A stretch of DNA of 15,254 nucleotides, taken from the NCBI GenBank assembly GCA_030606635.1, contig JAUWGA010000016.1, positions 1-15,254 on the forward strand. Direction: 5' to 3'. The stretch comes from Methanosarcinales archaeon (lineage in GTDB: Archaea > Halobacteriota > Methanosarcinia > Methanosarcinales > Methanogasteraceae). Positions 5,631 through 12,364 of the stretch are shown here, one piece after another. Both the position numbers and the translations under genes were made by a program. The notes under the pieces are model-generated. The model saw nothing but the letters and a program-made list of their open reading frames with translations, ran no database searches and was not told the origin of the DNA. Positions within the stretch are counted from its first letter, which is position 1; every line of letters starts with the position of its first letter.

Positions 5631-7004
5631 ATGCATTGTGATTTTTACGATATCCGAATCCTGTCCGGGTATTCCACCAGCATCGTGCTCGATAACGGAA
5701 AGATCGAGGAGATAACAAACAATTTTACGAGCAGCGCGGGCATCCGTGCGCTCTCCGGGGGTTCGTGGGGTTTTGTGACGACGGATGACCTGGCAAACCT
5801 TGACCAGGCACTCCGGTCGGCAGAGGAACTCGCTGCAAGCATCAACAGGACCGTTCCGAGAGAGGCGGTGCATCTGGCTCCGATCGGAGAAGCGGCTGCA
5901 CCGGCAGAGTTAACCGTAAAAGAAGATCCAAGAAACGTCCCGATCGAGGAAAAGATCGAACTGATCAGGGATATCGAGCGGCATGCAGGTACCGATGGCG
6001 TTACCAGCACAACTGCGGTCTATTCCGAATCATGCGCCAAAGTCCGGTACCAGAGTTCGGAGGGGATCGATCTCGAACACGAGATGTTCCGTACCGGTTT
6101 TGGCATCACAGCGGTCGCATCCGATGGCGCGACGTACCAGTCCGGAAGGAAGAGCAGATTCGGCGTCTGCGGTTACGAGTTGTTCAAAAAATACGACGCT
6201 CTCGCTCTTGCAGAGAAGGCAGGGAGGACCGCGGCAGAACTACTATCTGCACGACAGCCGGAGGGCGGAATCATGCCGTGTGTACTCGATCCCGAACTTG
6301 CCGGCGTCTTCATCCACGAGGCGGTCGGACATGCAGCGGAGGCGGATCTGGTACTCGAGAACTCCTCGATCCTTGCTGGTAAAATAGGGGAACAGATCGC
6401 ATCGCAGCACGTCACGGTCTACGATGACCCGACGATGCACGAGTACGGGTACTATCCGTTCGATGCGGAGGGCGTGCCTGCGAAACGGACGACACTGATC
6501 GATCGCGGCGTACTCTCCGCATATCTGCACTCGCGAGAGACTGCAGGCAGGCTCGGTGGCAGCGATGGTAGTGGTAGTAGTAATAGTGATGATGGTAGTA
6601 TTAGTGGCGGAAACGCGCGTGCGCAAGGGTGCGCCATTCCGATACCGAGAATGAGCAACACGTTCATCGCAAACCGCGATATGAGTTTTGAGGAGATACT
6701 CGAGGAACTAAGGGACGGTGTTTACCTTAAAGGATCACGCGGCGGGCAGGTCAACACAGGCGAGGGAATCTTCCAGTTCAATGCCGAACTCGGGTATGTG
6801 GTGCGAAATGGCGAGATCTGCGAGATGTTGCGGGACGTCTCGCTCTCCGGGCAGACGCTTGAGATCTTAAAGAACATAACAGCGGTCGGAGACGATCTCG
6901 CGTTTCATTCGGGCAGGTGTGGAAAGAGCGGGCAGGCAGTGCCTGTGAGTGATGGCTCGCCACACATTCTTGTAAACCGCGCGATGGTTGGCGGGAGCGG
7001 GTAA
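5631..7004 (+). CDS. tldD: TldD family metalloprotease (TldD/PmbA)
   Basis: The 457-residue product is TldD, a zinc metallopeptidase subunit which in other organisms pairs with TldE/PmbA and trims unfolded peptides inside the cell. The N-terminal TldD domain is seen in STSIVLDNGKIEEI and AGIRALSGGSWGF. The metal site HEAVGH is at 229-234, and the conserved late Cys430 (GRCGKSGQAVPVSDGSPH) is the usual third ligand. The conserved SRETA...GNARAQG and PIPRMSNTFI segments are present. Between them, residues 309-327 are a Gly/Ser/Asp-rich insert, encoded by repeated GGT/AGT/GAT triplets (6555-6611) that the family normally lacks. No tldE lies next to it, although the two are usually adjacent in archaea. 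The ribosome site is weak (AGAAGAG); the start is chosen on family length. Confidence 0.93.
   Translation: MHCDFYDIRILSGYSTSIVLDNGKIEEITNNFTSSAGIRALSGGSWGFVTTDDLANLDQALRSAEELAASINRTVPREAVHLAPIGEAAAPAELTVKEDPRNVPIEEKIELIRDIERHAGTDGVTSTTAVYSESCAKVRYQSSEGIDLEHEMFRTGFGITAVASDGATYQSGRKSRFGVCGYELFKKYDALALAEKAGRTAAELLSARQPEGGIMPCVLDPELAGVFIHEAVGHAAEADLVLENSSILAGKIGEQIASQHVTVYDDPTMHEYGYYPFDAEGVPAKRTTLIDRGVLSAYLHSRETAGRLGGSDGSGSSNSDDGSISGGNARAQGCAIPIPRMSNTFIANRDMSFEEILEELRDGVYLKGSRGGQVNTGEGIFQFNAELGYVVRNGEICEMLRDVSLSGQTLEILKNITAVGDDLAFHSGRCGKSGQAVPVSDGSPHILVNRAMVGGSG
6555..6611 (+). repeat. Triplet-repeat insert (GGT/AGT/GAT) inside tldD
   Basis: Nineteen codons are almost all GGT, AGT, GAT or one-base variants, an impure triplet microsatellite that keeps the frame and codes for a Gly/Ser/Asp linker. 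It probably grew by replication slippage in a surface loop of TldD. Confidence 0.8.
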
Positions 7005-7078
7005 CCCCTAACCCGTGATGTGCCCATGAGTGTGGGAATGTGCCAACTATCGTCAGATCAACACCGCCCTTATTAATC

Positions 7079-7084
7079 TTTTTT
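7079..7084 (+). terminator. T6 run, likely tldD terminator
   Basis: A run of six T (7079-7084) in an A/T-rich setting lies 75 bases after the tldD stop. A weak stem CCCA/TGGG (7023-7026 with 7033-7036) lies further upstream. A T run alone is often enough for archaeal RNA polymerase. Confidence 0.4.
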
Positions 7085-7112
7085 CCATCACTTGAAATCC
7101 GCCACGGCATCC

Positions 7113-7208
7113 GATAAGTTGACCTTATCTTGATATGATAAACCTTTTATACTATGGTACAGTCATAGAAACGTGACAATATAGGTCGATTATGACTATA
7201 TATCATAA
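7113..7208 (+). promoter_or_regulatory. fpo operon promoter region with three inverted repeats
   Basis: The TATA-like TTTTATAC (7145-7152) is the best promoter candidate and would start transcription near 7172-7178. A second A/T-rich stretch, CTATATATC (7196-7204), is another possibility. Three short inverted repeats surround them: GATAAG-5-CTTATC (7113-7129), CTATG-7-CATAG (7152-7168) and TTATGA-7-TCATAA (7190-7208). They could bind regulators of fpo expression; none is proven. Confidence 0.5.
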
Positions 7209-7234
7209 GCGTATATCAAAGGAGGCTTGAAGAT

Positions 7235-7258
7235 ATGATCAGGAGGTTGACACGATGA
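7235..7258 (+). CDS. 7-codon leader ORF overlapping the fpoA start
   Basis: A strong ribosome site AAAGGAGG (7218-7225) lies nine bases before ATG 7235, and the ORF MIRRLTR ends at TGA 7256-7258, overlapping the fpoA ATG at 7255. The codons AGG-AGG inside it (7241-7246) also form the ribosome site of fpoA. This could couple fpoA translation to a leader, or simply be a doubled ribosome site. No peptide function is implied. Confidence 0.35.
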   Translation: MIRRLTR

Positions 7259-7653
7259 CGGATGCGATACTGGACTACATACCGATTGCGGTTATGCTCA
7301 TTTTGGCATTGGTTATACCGTTCGTCATCATGTTTATTGTAAAGCAGATCACTCCGAGAAACCCAGCCAGATTCAAGAACACGACCTACGAGGGTGGGAA
7401 AGATCCGATAGGCGAAGCACAGGTGCGATTCAACATTTCGTACTACTTACTTGCGATCGTTTTTGTGCTTTTTGATGTCGAGGTTCTTTTCTTATATCCG
7501 TGGGCTGTTTGTTACAAGAGTTCGGTAGTTCTGGAAGCGATTCCCGGATTTACCATGGTGGCAGTTGTTGCGATGACTATATTCCTTATTATCGCACTGG
7601 TAATCGGAGATATTTACGCATGGAAGAAAGGCGCGTTTACGTGGACGCGTTGA
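7255..7653 (+). CDS. fpoA: F420H2 dehydrogenase subunit FpoA (NuoA/ND3-like)
   Basis: FpoA is a small membrane subunit of the F420H2:phenazine oxidoreductase that lies near the junction of the peripheral and membrane arms. The 132 residues show three membrane segments (about 8-29, 62-83, 98-118) and the family pattern RFNISYYLLAIVFVLFDVEV followed by LFLYPWA, with Asp74 and Glu76. The loop after helix 1 reads TTYEGG. The Cys usual in the YECG motif of bacterial and mitochondrial homologues is Gly47 here. AGGAGG lies eight bases before the ATG, which opens the main operon. The gap to fpoB is 13 bases. Confidence 0.95.
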   Translation: MTDAILDYIPIAVMLILALVIPFVIMFIVKQITPRNPARFKNTTYEGGKDPIGEAQVRFNISYYLLAIVFVLFDVEVLFLYPWAVCYKSSVVLEAIPGFTMVAVVAMTIFLIIALVIGDIYAWKKGAFTWTR

Positions 7654-7666
7654 AAAGGAGGTTATT

Positions 7667-8194
7667 ATGCCAAAAGACATTAGAACACCAATGCAGGTGA
7701 TAACCACCACGACGAGCGCGATTCATGAGTTTCTCAAGAAATCGCCGGCGCAGGATGTCATAAACTGGGGGCGGAAGAATTCGCTCTGGTTTATGACCCA
7801 GCCGATGGGGTGCTGTGGCGTCGAGATGATCGCCGCGGGCTGTTCCCACTACGACACCGATCGATTCGGAATCATTCCGAGATGTTCGCCGCGACACGCG
7901 GACGTGATGGTGATCAGTGGGTACATTGTCCGTAAGTACTTCCCGGCGCTGAAACGACTGTATGAACAGATGCCTTCGCCAAAATGGGTGATTTGTATGG
8001 GCAACTGCTCAATAAGTGGCGGACCGTTCTACCAGTCGTACAACACGCTGCAGAACATCGACGAGATATTCCCGGTTGATGTCTACATCACCGGATGCCC
8101 GCCAAGACCCGAAGCACTGATCCAGGGGTTCATAGAACTCCAGAAGAAGATCAAGGCGAAGACCGACAAGGGCACGATGTACGGGGTGAAATGA
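7667..8194 (+). CDS. fpoB: F420H2 dehydrogenase subunit FpoB (NuoB-like, N2 cluster)
   Basis: FpoB (175 residues) holds the terminal [4Fe-4S] cluster N2, which passes electrons to the phenazine or quinone. The four cluster ligands are visible: adjacent Cys49 and Cys50 (PMGCCGVEM), Cys114 (CMGNCSISGG) and Cys144 (ITGCPPRPEAL). The basic PRHADVMVISG segment of the family is also present. Extra cysteines at 59, 73 and 110 are not standard ligands. A very good ribosome site (AAAAGGAGG) precedes the ATG. It would sit in the cytoplasmic connecting arm against FpoD and FpoH. Confidence 0.97.
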   Translation: MPKDIRTPMQVITTTTSAIHEFLKKSPAQDVINWGRKNSLWFMTQPMGCCGVEMIAAGCSHYDTDRFGIIPRCSPRHADVMVISGYIVRKYFPALKRLYEQMPSPKWVICMGNCSISGGPFYQSYNTLQNIDEIFPVDVYITGCPPRPEALIQGFIELQKKIKAKTDKGTMYGVK

Positions 8195-8195
8195 G

Positions 8196-8762
8196 ATGGA
8201 CGGAGAGACAGTACTTGATTCGTTGAAATCTCAGTTCTCGGGCGCTGTTGCGGACGCTCTGATCGATTCGCAGCCGCCGCATATCGTCTGTGCAAACGTC
8301 GATAAGGGAACGATTGTCGATATCTGCTCATACTTGAAAGATAATCTACAATTCAACAGGTTATCCGGAATTACGAGTCTCGATTTCCCGGACGAGAACA
8401 AGTTCGAGGTGGTGTACATGCTCGCATCGTACGACCATTCAGTGATCGTGAAGCTGAAGGCGGACGTTGTGCGGGATGAGAGTCCATCGATTGACACCGT
8501 TATTCCGGTCTGGTGGAATGCGAACTGGTATGAGCGAGAGGTCCACGAGTTCATGGGCATCCACTTCGATGGACACCCTGAACTGACGCCACTTGTCTTA
8601 TCAGACGATATGATAGGCGAATATCCACTGCGCAAGGATTATCAGGAGTATCCGCAGACGACTGCGAAATATCCATACTCGGATGATCAGGAAAGCATTA
8701 TCGAGGAGAAGTACCCGCTTGAATGGAAGTCGTGGCCCTCTGTGAGGCATTATCTGGAGTAA
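8196..8762 (+). CDS. fpoC: F420H2 dehydrogenase subunit FpoC (NuoC-like, 30 kDa)
   Basis: FpoC (188 residues) is the structural subunit of the connecting arm that packs on FpoD and has no cofactor. Its hallmark is WYEREVHEFMGIHFDGHPEL followed by the LPL-like end GEYPLRKDYQEYP, matching the NuoC signature ERExxDxxGxxFxGHP with His in place of the usual Asp. The start ATG at 8196 is one base after the fpoB stop and has GGGGTGA upstream. The separate fpoC and fpoD genes differ from bacteria in which nuoC and nuoD are fused. Confidence 0.95.
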   Translation: MDGETVLDSLKSQFSGAVADALIDSQPPHIVCANVDKGTIVDICSYLKDNLQFNRLSGITSLDFPDENKFEVVYMLASYDHSVIVKLKADVVRDESPSIDTVIPVWWNANWYEREVHEFMGIHFDGHPELTPLVLSDDMIGEYPLRKDYQEYPQTTAKYPYSDDQESIIEEKYPLEWKSWPSVRHYLE

Positions 8763-8771
8763 GTGGTCAAG

Positions 8772-9968
8772 ATGGTTAACAAACACGACGTTAAGAAACG
8801 GATGCGGCAATTGGCTGCCGAATACATCCACGAGCCGCAGCAAGATGCGTATAAGCTCGATGATACCGAGATGATGCTTCATATCGGTCCGCAGAATCCG
8901 ATACAGCCAGGACCGTTCCTGATCGATCTCAAGCTCAGTGGCGAGACTGTCAGGGACTCAAAGCTCTACATGGGCTACGGACACAAAGGAATCGAGAAAA
9001 TCCTTGAGAGCATGACCTACATTCAGGGTCTTCCGATAACGGATCGGATATGCTATCTTGCATCACTCTCAAACAATGAGGCTTACGTAAGTTCAGTTGA
9101 GCGATTACTCGATATCGAGCCGCCTGAACGGTCACAGTATATCAGGGTGATCATGCAGGAACTCTCTCGAATCCAGAGCCATTTACTTGGGACTGGCGAG
9201 TACGCAACCGATCTCGGCTTTGTCACGATGTTCCTGTTCATGATCAGGGAGCGAGAGTACGTTCTCGGCTTGATCGAGGATATCACTGGCGCAAGGATCA
9301 CTCACTGCTTCCCACGATTCGGGGGCGTGCGTGAGGATCTTCCTGAAGGATGGCGCGAGAAGGCGATCGATGTGCTTTCCATGGTAAACGAGAAGTGCGA
9401 GATGTACAAGGAACTCTTTGAAAGCGACCGCACCTACAAGATGAGGACTGTTGGCGTTGGTGTGCTCACAAAGGAGGATGTGATGAAAGCCGGTCTCACA
9501 GGACCTGCGCTCCGTGCAAGCGGGATCGATTACGATGTGCGCAAGGTCTACCCGACGCTCACATATTCGGATATCGACTTTAAGGTGCAGACCGCAAAGA
9601 ACGGAGACATCTTCGACCGGGTAATGGTTCGTGTGAACGAGATGCAGGAGAGTTGCTGGATCATCGAGCAGGCACTCGACCAGATGAAACCGGGACCGCT
9701 ATTCCCTGATGAACTACCGTACGGAAGACGGACTCCATCGATGAGAGTCCCGCCAGGAGAGGCGTATGTGCCAATCGAGGATCCGAGAGGCGAGATGGCG
9801 ATGTATATTGTAAGCGATGGCACAGACAAGCCGTACCGCGTCAAGATCAGAGGTCCTGCCTTTGCCCTGATGCAGGGGCTGCCGCCGATGCTCAAGAACG
9901 TGTATATCGCAGACGTCCCGGCAATCGCAGCATCGATGGACTCGTGCAACAGTGAGGCTGACAGATAA
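8772..9968 (+). CDS. fpoD: F420H2 dehydrogenase subunit FpoD (NuoD-like, 49 kDa)
   Basis: FpoD (398 residues from ATG 8772) forms the electron-acceptor pocket with FpoB. Its hydrogenase-like fold is seen in IGPQNPIQPGPF, GYGHKGIEKILE, DRICYLASLSNNEAY, QYIRVIMQELSRIQSHLLG, FPRFGGVREDLPEGW and the end MDSCNSEADR. The pocket Tyr (Tyr95, matching bovine Tyr108) is kept. The GPxHPxxHG motif reads GPQNPIQPG, so both classical histidines are missing (Asn42 and Pro46). A GTG at 8763 directly after the fpoC stop would add three residues, but its spacing to GGAG (three bases) is too short; GGAG to the ATG is a long twelve, so the start is uncertain. Together with B, C and I it completes the cytoplasmic arm encoded here. 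Confidence 0.96.
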   Translation: MVNKHDVKKRMRQLAAEYIHEPQQDAYKLDDTEMMLHIGPQNPIQPGPFLIDLKLSGETVRDSKLYMGYGHKGIEKILESMTYIQGLPITDRICYLASLSNNEAYVSSVERLLDIEPPERSQYIRVIMQELSRIQSHLLGTGEYATDLGFVTMFLFMIREREYVLGLIEDITGARITHCFPRFGGVREDLPEGWREKAIDVLSMVNEKCEMYKELFESDRTYKMRTVGVGVLTKEDVMKAGLTGPALRASGIDYDVRKVYPTLTYSDIDFKVQTAKNGDIFDRVMVRVNEMQESCWIIEQALDQMKPGPLFPDELPYGRRTPSMRVPPGEAYVPIEDPRGEMAMYIVSDGTDKPYRVKIRGPAFALMQGLPPMLKNVYIADVPAIAASMDSCNSEADR

Positions 9969-9986
9969 GCAGGTAGGAGGTAAGAA

Positions 9987-11069
9987 ATGTTAGAAGAACA
10001 GATGGACATTCTACTTGGAATTTTATACACCATACTTGGAAACGAAAACTGGTGGGGCCCGTGGATCCGAGGAGTCCTTGGACTCTGTGCAATGGGCGGA
10101 ATGATGGTCGCTGCGATGTTTGCGGTATGGCTTGAGCGAAAGTACGCAAGCGACATTCAGTCCAGAATCGGACCGAACCGCGTCGGCGGAAGGTTTGGTC
10201 TGCTCCAACTCATCGCTGATGCGATCAAGCTCTTCACAAAGGAGGACATAAAACCGGACAAGGTTGACGGTCCTGTCTGGGCTGCCGCGCCGGTGCTGAT
10301 GTTTGGGTCAGCGCTGATGATGATCATCGCAATCCCGTTCGGGGCGTTTATCTTCAACGGAACCACTTATCCGCTTGCAGTTACGCAGTTCGATATCAGT
10401 ATCCTCTATCTTGAGGCGGTATCCGCGATCGGTATCATCGGAATATTTATGGCAGGCTGGGGATCGAACAACAAGTTCGCAGTTATTGCCGCATTCCGAA
10501 ACATCGCTCGCATGATCGGATACGAGGTTGCGCTTGGAATGACAATCATAAGCGTTGTGATCGTCACTGGCTCCCTTAACATCGTTGATATCGTTAATGC
10601 GCAAGGATCGGTAGTCTGGTTCGCATTCGTAATGCCGCTCGGATTCGTAGTCTTCGGAGTTGCGCTGATTGCGGATATGGGACGTGTGCCATTCGATCAG
10701 AACGAGGCAGAGGAGGAACTGATTGCAGGATGGGGTACAGAGTACAGCGGTATGAGGTTTGGACTTGCATATTTTGCTGAGTATATCCACATGGTGCTTG
10801 GATCGTGTATCGCGGTTCTGATCTTCCTTGGAGGCTGGAATATTCCCGGGTTCATCGTTGACTTAAACATCCCGCTATTAGGATTGCTGCCAGTCGCAGT
10901 ATTCCTGGCGAAATGGGTGCTCGTGATGATGTTTGTCATCATGATCAGATGGGCACTGCCGAGAATCAGGATCGATCAGGTCACTTCGATTGGGTGGAAG
11001 GTTCTCCTGCCACTTGCTATGGTGAATCTGGTATGGGCAGTAATGTTAGGGCTGGTATGGCCCTGGTAG
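9987..11069 (+). CDS. fpoH: F420H2 dehydrogenase subunit FpoH (NuoH/ND1-like)
   Basis: FpoH (360 residues) is the membrane subunit that closes the acceptor pocket and links it to the proton channels. About eight helices are visible. Family motifs are WLERKYASDIQSRIGPNRVG (48-67), GLLQLIADAIKLFTKEDIKP (71-90) and the acidic loop PFDQNEAEEELIAGWGTEYS from residue 235, with Asp237, Glu240 and Glu242-244, which link redox change to proton movement in relatives. A good ribosome site (GGAGGT) precedes the ATG. The gene ends at a TAG; reading through it gives no family-like sequence, so it is a true stop. Confidence 0.97.
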   Translation: MLEEQMDILLGILYTILGNENWWGPWIRGVLGLCAMGGMMVAAMFAVWLERKYASDIQSRIGPNRVGGRFGLLQLIADAIKLFTKEDIKPDKVDGPVWAAAPVLMFGSALMMIIAIPFGAFIFNGTTYPLAVTQFDISILYLEAVSAIGIIGIFMAGWGSNNKFAVIAAFRNIARMIGYEVALGMTIISVVIVTGSLNIVDIVNAQGSVVWFAFVMPLGFVVFGVALIADMGRVPFDQNEAEEELIAGWGTEYSGMRFGLAYFAEYIHMVLGSCIAVLIFLGGWNIPGFIVDLNIPLLGLLPVAVFLAKWVLVMMFVIMIRWALPRIRIDQVTSIGWKVLLPLAMVNLVWAVMLGLVWPW

Positions 11070-11078
11070 GTGATCACA

Positions 11079-11441
11079 ATGGTACTCAAAAACTTTGAGG
11101 AAATGATAAAAACCACATTCAGACCGAATGTGACAAGACTCTACCCGGAGGTTCCGACAGAAGTATCGGATCGATACCGGGGCATGCACAAACTCGATCG
11201 GGATAAGTGCATCGGATGCGGCATCTGCGCCGGCGTCTGCCCGACACGTGCAATCAGGATCGTCAGATACAAGCGCTGGTTCCCGATGATCGATTTCGGA
11301 CACTGTATGTTCTGCGGACTATGCGTGGATCAGTGCCCGAATGACGCGCTTATAATGACGAAAGAGTACACGGAGGCAGTATCGCCTGACAGGTACGCGA
11401 TCATATACGGTCCTGCGCAGTTGATGGGCGAGGAGGAATGA
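11079..11441 (+). CDS. fpoI: F420H2 dehydrogenase subunit FpoI (NuoI-like ferredoxin)
   Basis: FpoI (120 residues) carries two [4Fe-4S] clusters that pass electrons from the input module to FpoB. The cysteines are 44, 47, 50, 54 (CIGCGICAGVCP) and 76, 79, 82, 86 (CMFCGLCVDQCP), a normal 2x[4Fe-4S] pattern. A basic/aromatic start (FEEMIKTTFRPNVTRLYPE) should bind the membrane side. ATG 11079 is preferred over GTG 11070, because the AGGTGA at the end of fpoH and across that GTG makes a ribosome site for the ATG. In Methanosarcina the electrons come from F420H2 through FpoF, or from ferredoxin. The stop is two bases before a small extra ORF. Confidence 0.95.
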   Translation: MVLKNFEEMIKTTFRPNVTRLYPEVPTEVSDRYRGMHKLDRDKCIGCGICAGVCPTRAIRIVRYKRWFPMIDFGHCMFCGLCVDQCPNDALIMTKEYTEAVSPDRYAIIYGPAQLMGEEE

Positions 11442-11443
11442 AG

Positions 11444-11533
11444 ATGGAATCGAAAATGAAACCACTAGACTACGTAGTAGAGGTCATCGCCTTCGGGCTC
11501 GTGGTCCTGCTACTGATACTCTCAATGATATAA
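11444..11533 (+). CDS. 29-aa single-helix membrane peptide inside the fpo operon
   Basis: ATG 11444 lies seven bases after a strong ribosome site AGGAGG (11431-11436, inside the fpoI end). The ORF codes for 29 residues: a short polar start (MESKMKPLDYVVE) and one hydrophobic helix at about 11-29 (VIAFGLVVLLLILSMI). It ends in TAA just before the AGGTGA ribosome site of fpoJ. FpoJ downstream already has its own complete first helix, so this is not a broken piece of it. I know of no standard Nuo or Fpo subunit of this form. The spacing fits a translated small protein, possibly a single-helix accessory subunit of the membrane arm; that role is inferred from position only. Confidence 0.6.
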   Translation: MESKMKPLDYVVEVIAFGLVVLLLILSMI

Positions 11534-11544
11534 AGGTGATACAA

Positions 11545-11808
11545 ATGACACTTGGAGAGAGTTTTGAAATGATTGTCTTTGCCGTACTTGCGGTGGTACT
11601 GATATTTTCAGCAATTATGGTGATCGCATCAAAGGAGATCGTGCACAGCGCACTGTATCTCCTCGGAGCGTTCGCTGCAGTGGCTATGATATACATCCTG
11701 AGCAACGCGGCATTTGTTGGCATCGTCCAGATATTCGTGTATATCGGAGCTATCGGTATACTGATAATATTCGCGGTGATGTTGACCACACGAGAGGTCG
11801 GAGGTTGA
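11545..11808 (+). CDS. fpoJ: F420H2 dehydrogenase subunit FpoJ, N-terminal half
   Basis: The 87-residue product matches the first three helices of NuoJ/ND6 (about 9-30, 34-54, 58-80). The conserved core is SKEIVHSALYLLGAFAAVAMIY and then FVGIVQIFVYIGAIGILIIF, where the pi-bulge helix with GAIGIL is key to proton coupling in complex I. ATG 11545 has AGGTGA five bases upstream; GTG 11536 lies inside that site and is less likely. NuoJ is split here: the rest is the next gene. Split FpoJ is known in Methanosarcina, so this is expected for the type. Confidence 0.93.
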   Translation: MTLGESFEMIVFAVLAVVLIFSAIMVIASKEIVHSALYLLGAFAAVAMIYILSNAAFVGIVQIFVYIGAIGILIIFAVMLTTREVGG

Positions 11809-11810
11809 AT

Positions 11811-12062
11811 ATGATTAATAAAATACTCAACGCGGTCGTGGCACTGCTATTCCTGGCGGTTGTCGGGATGTCAGTCATGGGGACTGCATGGGTCGAAGAA
11901 CCGTTGACCTTCACCGATACCGATTCGTCAGGTATCGTCCACATCGGAACAGAGATATTCACGACTTATGTGGTAGCATTCGAGGTGCTAGCGCTCGTGC
12001 TTCTCGCTGCACTGATCGGAGGAATTTACCTCGCAAAAGAGGATGAGGAGGTAACAACATGA
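11811..12062 (+). CDS. fpoJ: F420H2 dehydrogenase subunit FpoJ, C-terminal half
   Basis: This 83-residue protein is the C-terminal half of NuoJ. It has helix 4 (about 4-24), an acidic outside loop with TDTDSSGIVHIGTEIF, and helix 5 (TTYVVAFEVLALVLLAALIGGIYLA), which carries the FE...LLxAxxGxIxLA pattern of NuoJ ends. ATG 11811 is two bases after the stop of the first half; the TTG at 11805 is less likely. It should bind FpoJ-N and FpoK in the membrane arm. The end overlaps the fpoK start by ATGA. Confidence 0.9.
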   Translation: MINKILNAVVALLFLAVVGMSVMGTAWVEEPLTFTDTDSSGIVHIGTEIFTTYVVAFEVLALVLLAALIGGIYLAKEDEEVTT

Positions 12063-12361
12063 TCCCATTGCAATACTACCTGCTTCTGGCAGGCATACTC
12101 TTTGCAATCGGCGCTTATGGCATCATGACGCTCAGCAACGGCATCAGGCTTCTGATGTGCGTTGAACTGATGCTCAATGCCGCGAACATGAACCTGGTCG
12201 CATTCTCGACACACATCAACGATGCATCGGGTCAGGTCTTCGCGCTCTTCTCAATCGCGCTTGCAGCGGCTGAGGCGGCAGTTGGTTTCGCGATCATTCT
12301 GATGGTCTACCGGCTGCGGGCAAAGATCGATATCGAGAACATTAAACTCCTGAGGTGGTAA
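12059..12361 (+). CDS. fpoK: F420H2 dehydrogenase subunit FpoK (NuoK/ND4L-like)
   Basis: FpoK (100 residues, the usual length) has three helices and the two buried acids of the family: Glu36 (LMCVELMLNAANMNLV) and Glu72 (ALAAAEAAVGFAIIL), at the same numbers as in E. coli NuoK, where they carry protons along the membrane arm. GAGGAGG upstream gives a good ribosome site, and the ATG overlaps the previous stop. Three bases separate it from fpoL. Confidence 0.97.
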   Translation: MIPLQYYLLLAGILFAIGAYGIMTLSNGIRLLMCVELMLNAANMNLVAFSTHINDASGQVFALFSIALAAAEAAVGFAIILMVYRLRAKIDIENIKLLRW

Positions 12362-12364
12362 TCA

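Noticed and set aside
6243..6667. Minus-strand frames rich in Thr/Ile or Leu/Pro over tldD
   Set aside because: They are produced by the antisense of the triplet repeat and carry no other support.
9548..10790. Long minus-strand open frames over fpoD and fpoH
   Set aside because: These are antisense to clear complex I subunits and follow their codon pattern; the translations have no recognisable domain.
11067..11098. TAG at the end of fpoH as a possible pyrrolysine codon
   Set aside because: FpoH already has the normal length and C-terminal helix; readthrough adds only a short unrelated tail that overlaps fpoI.
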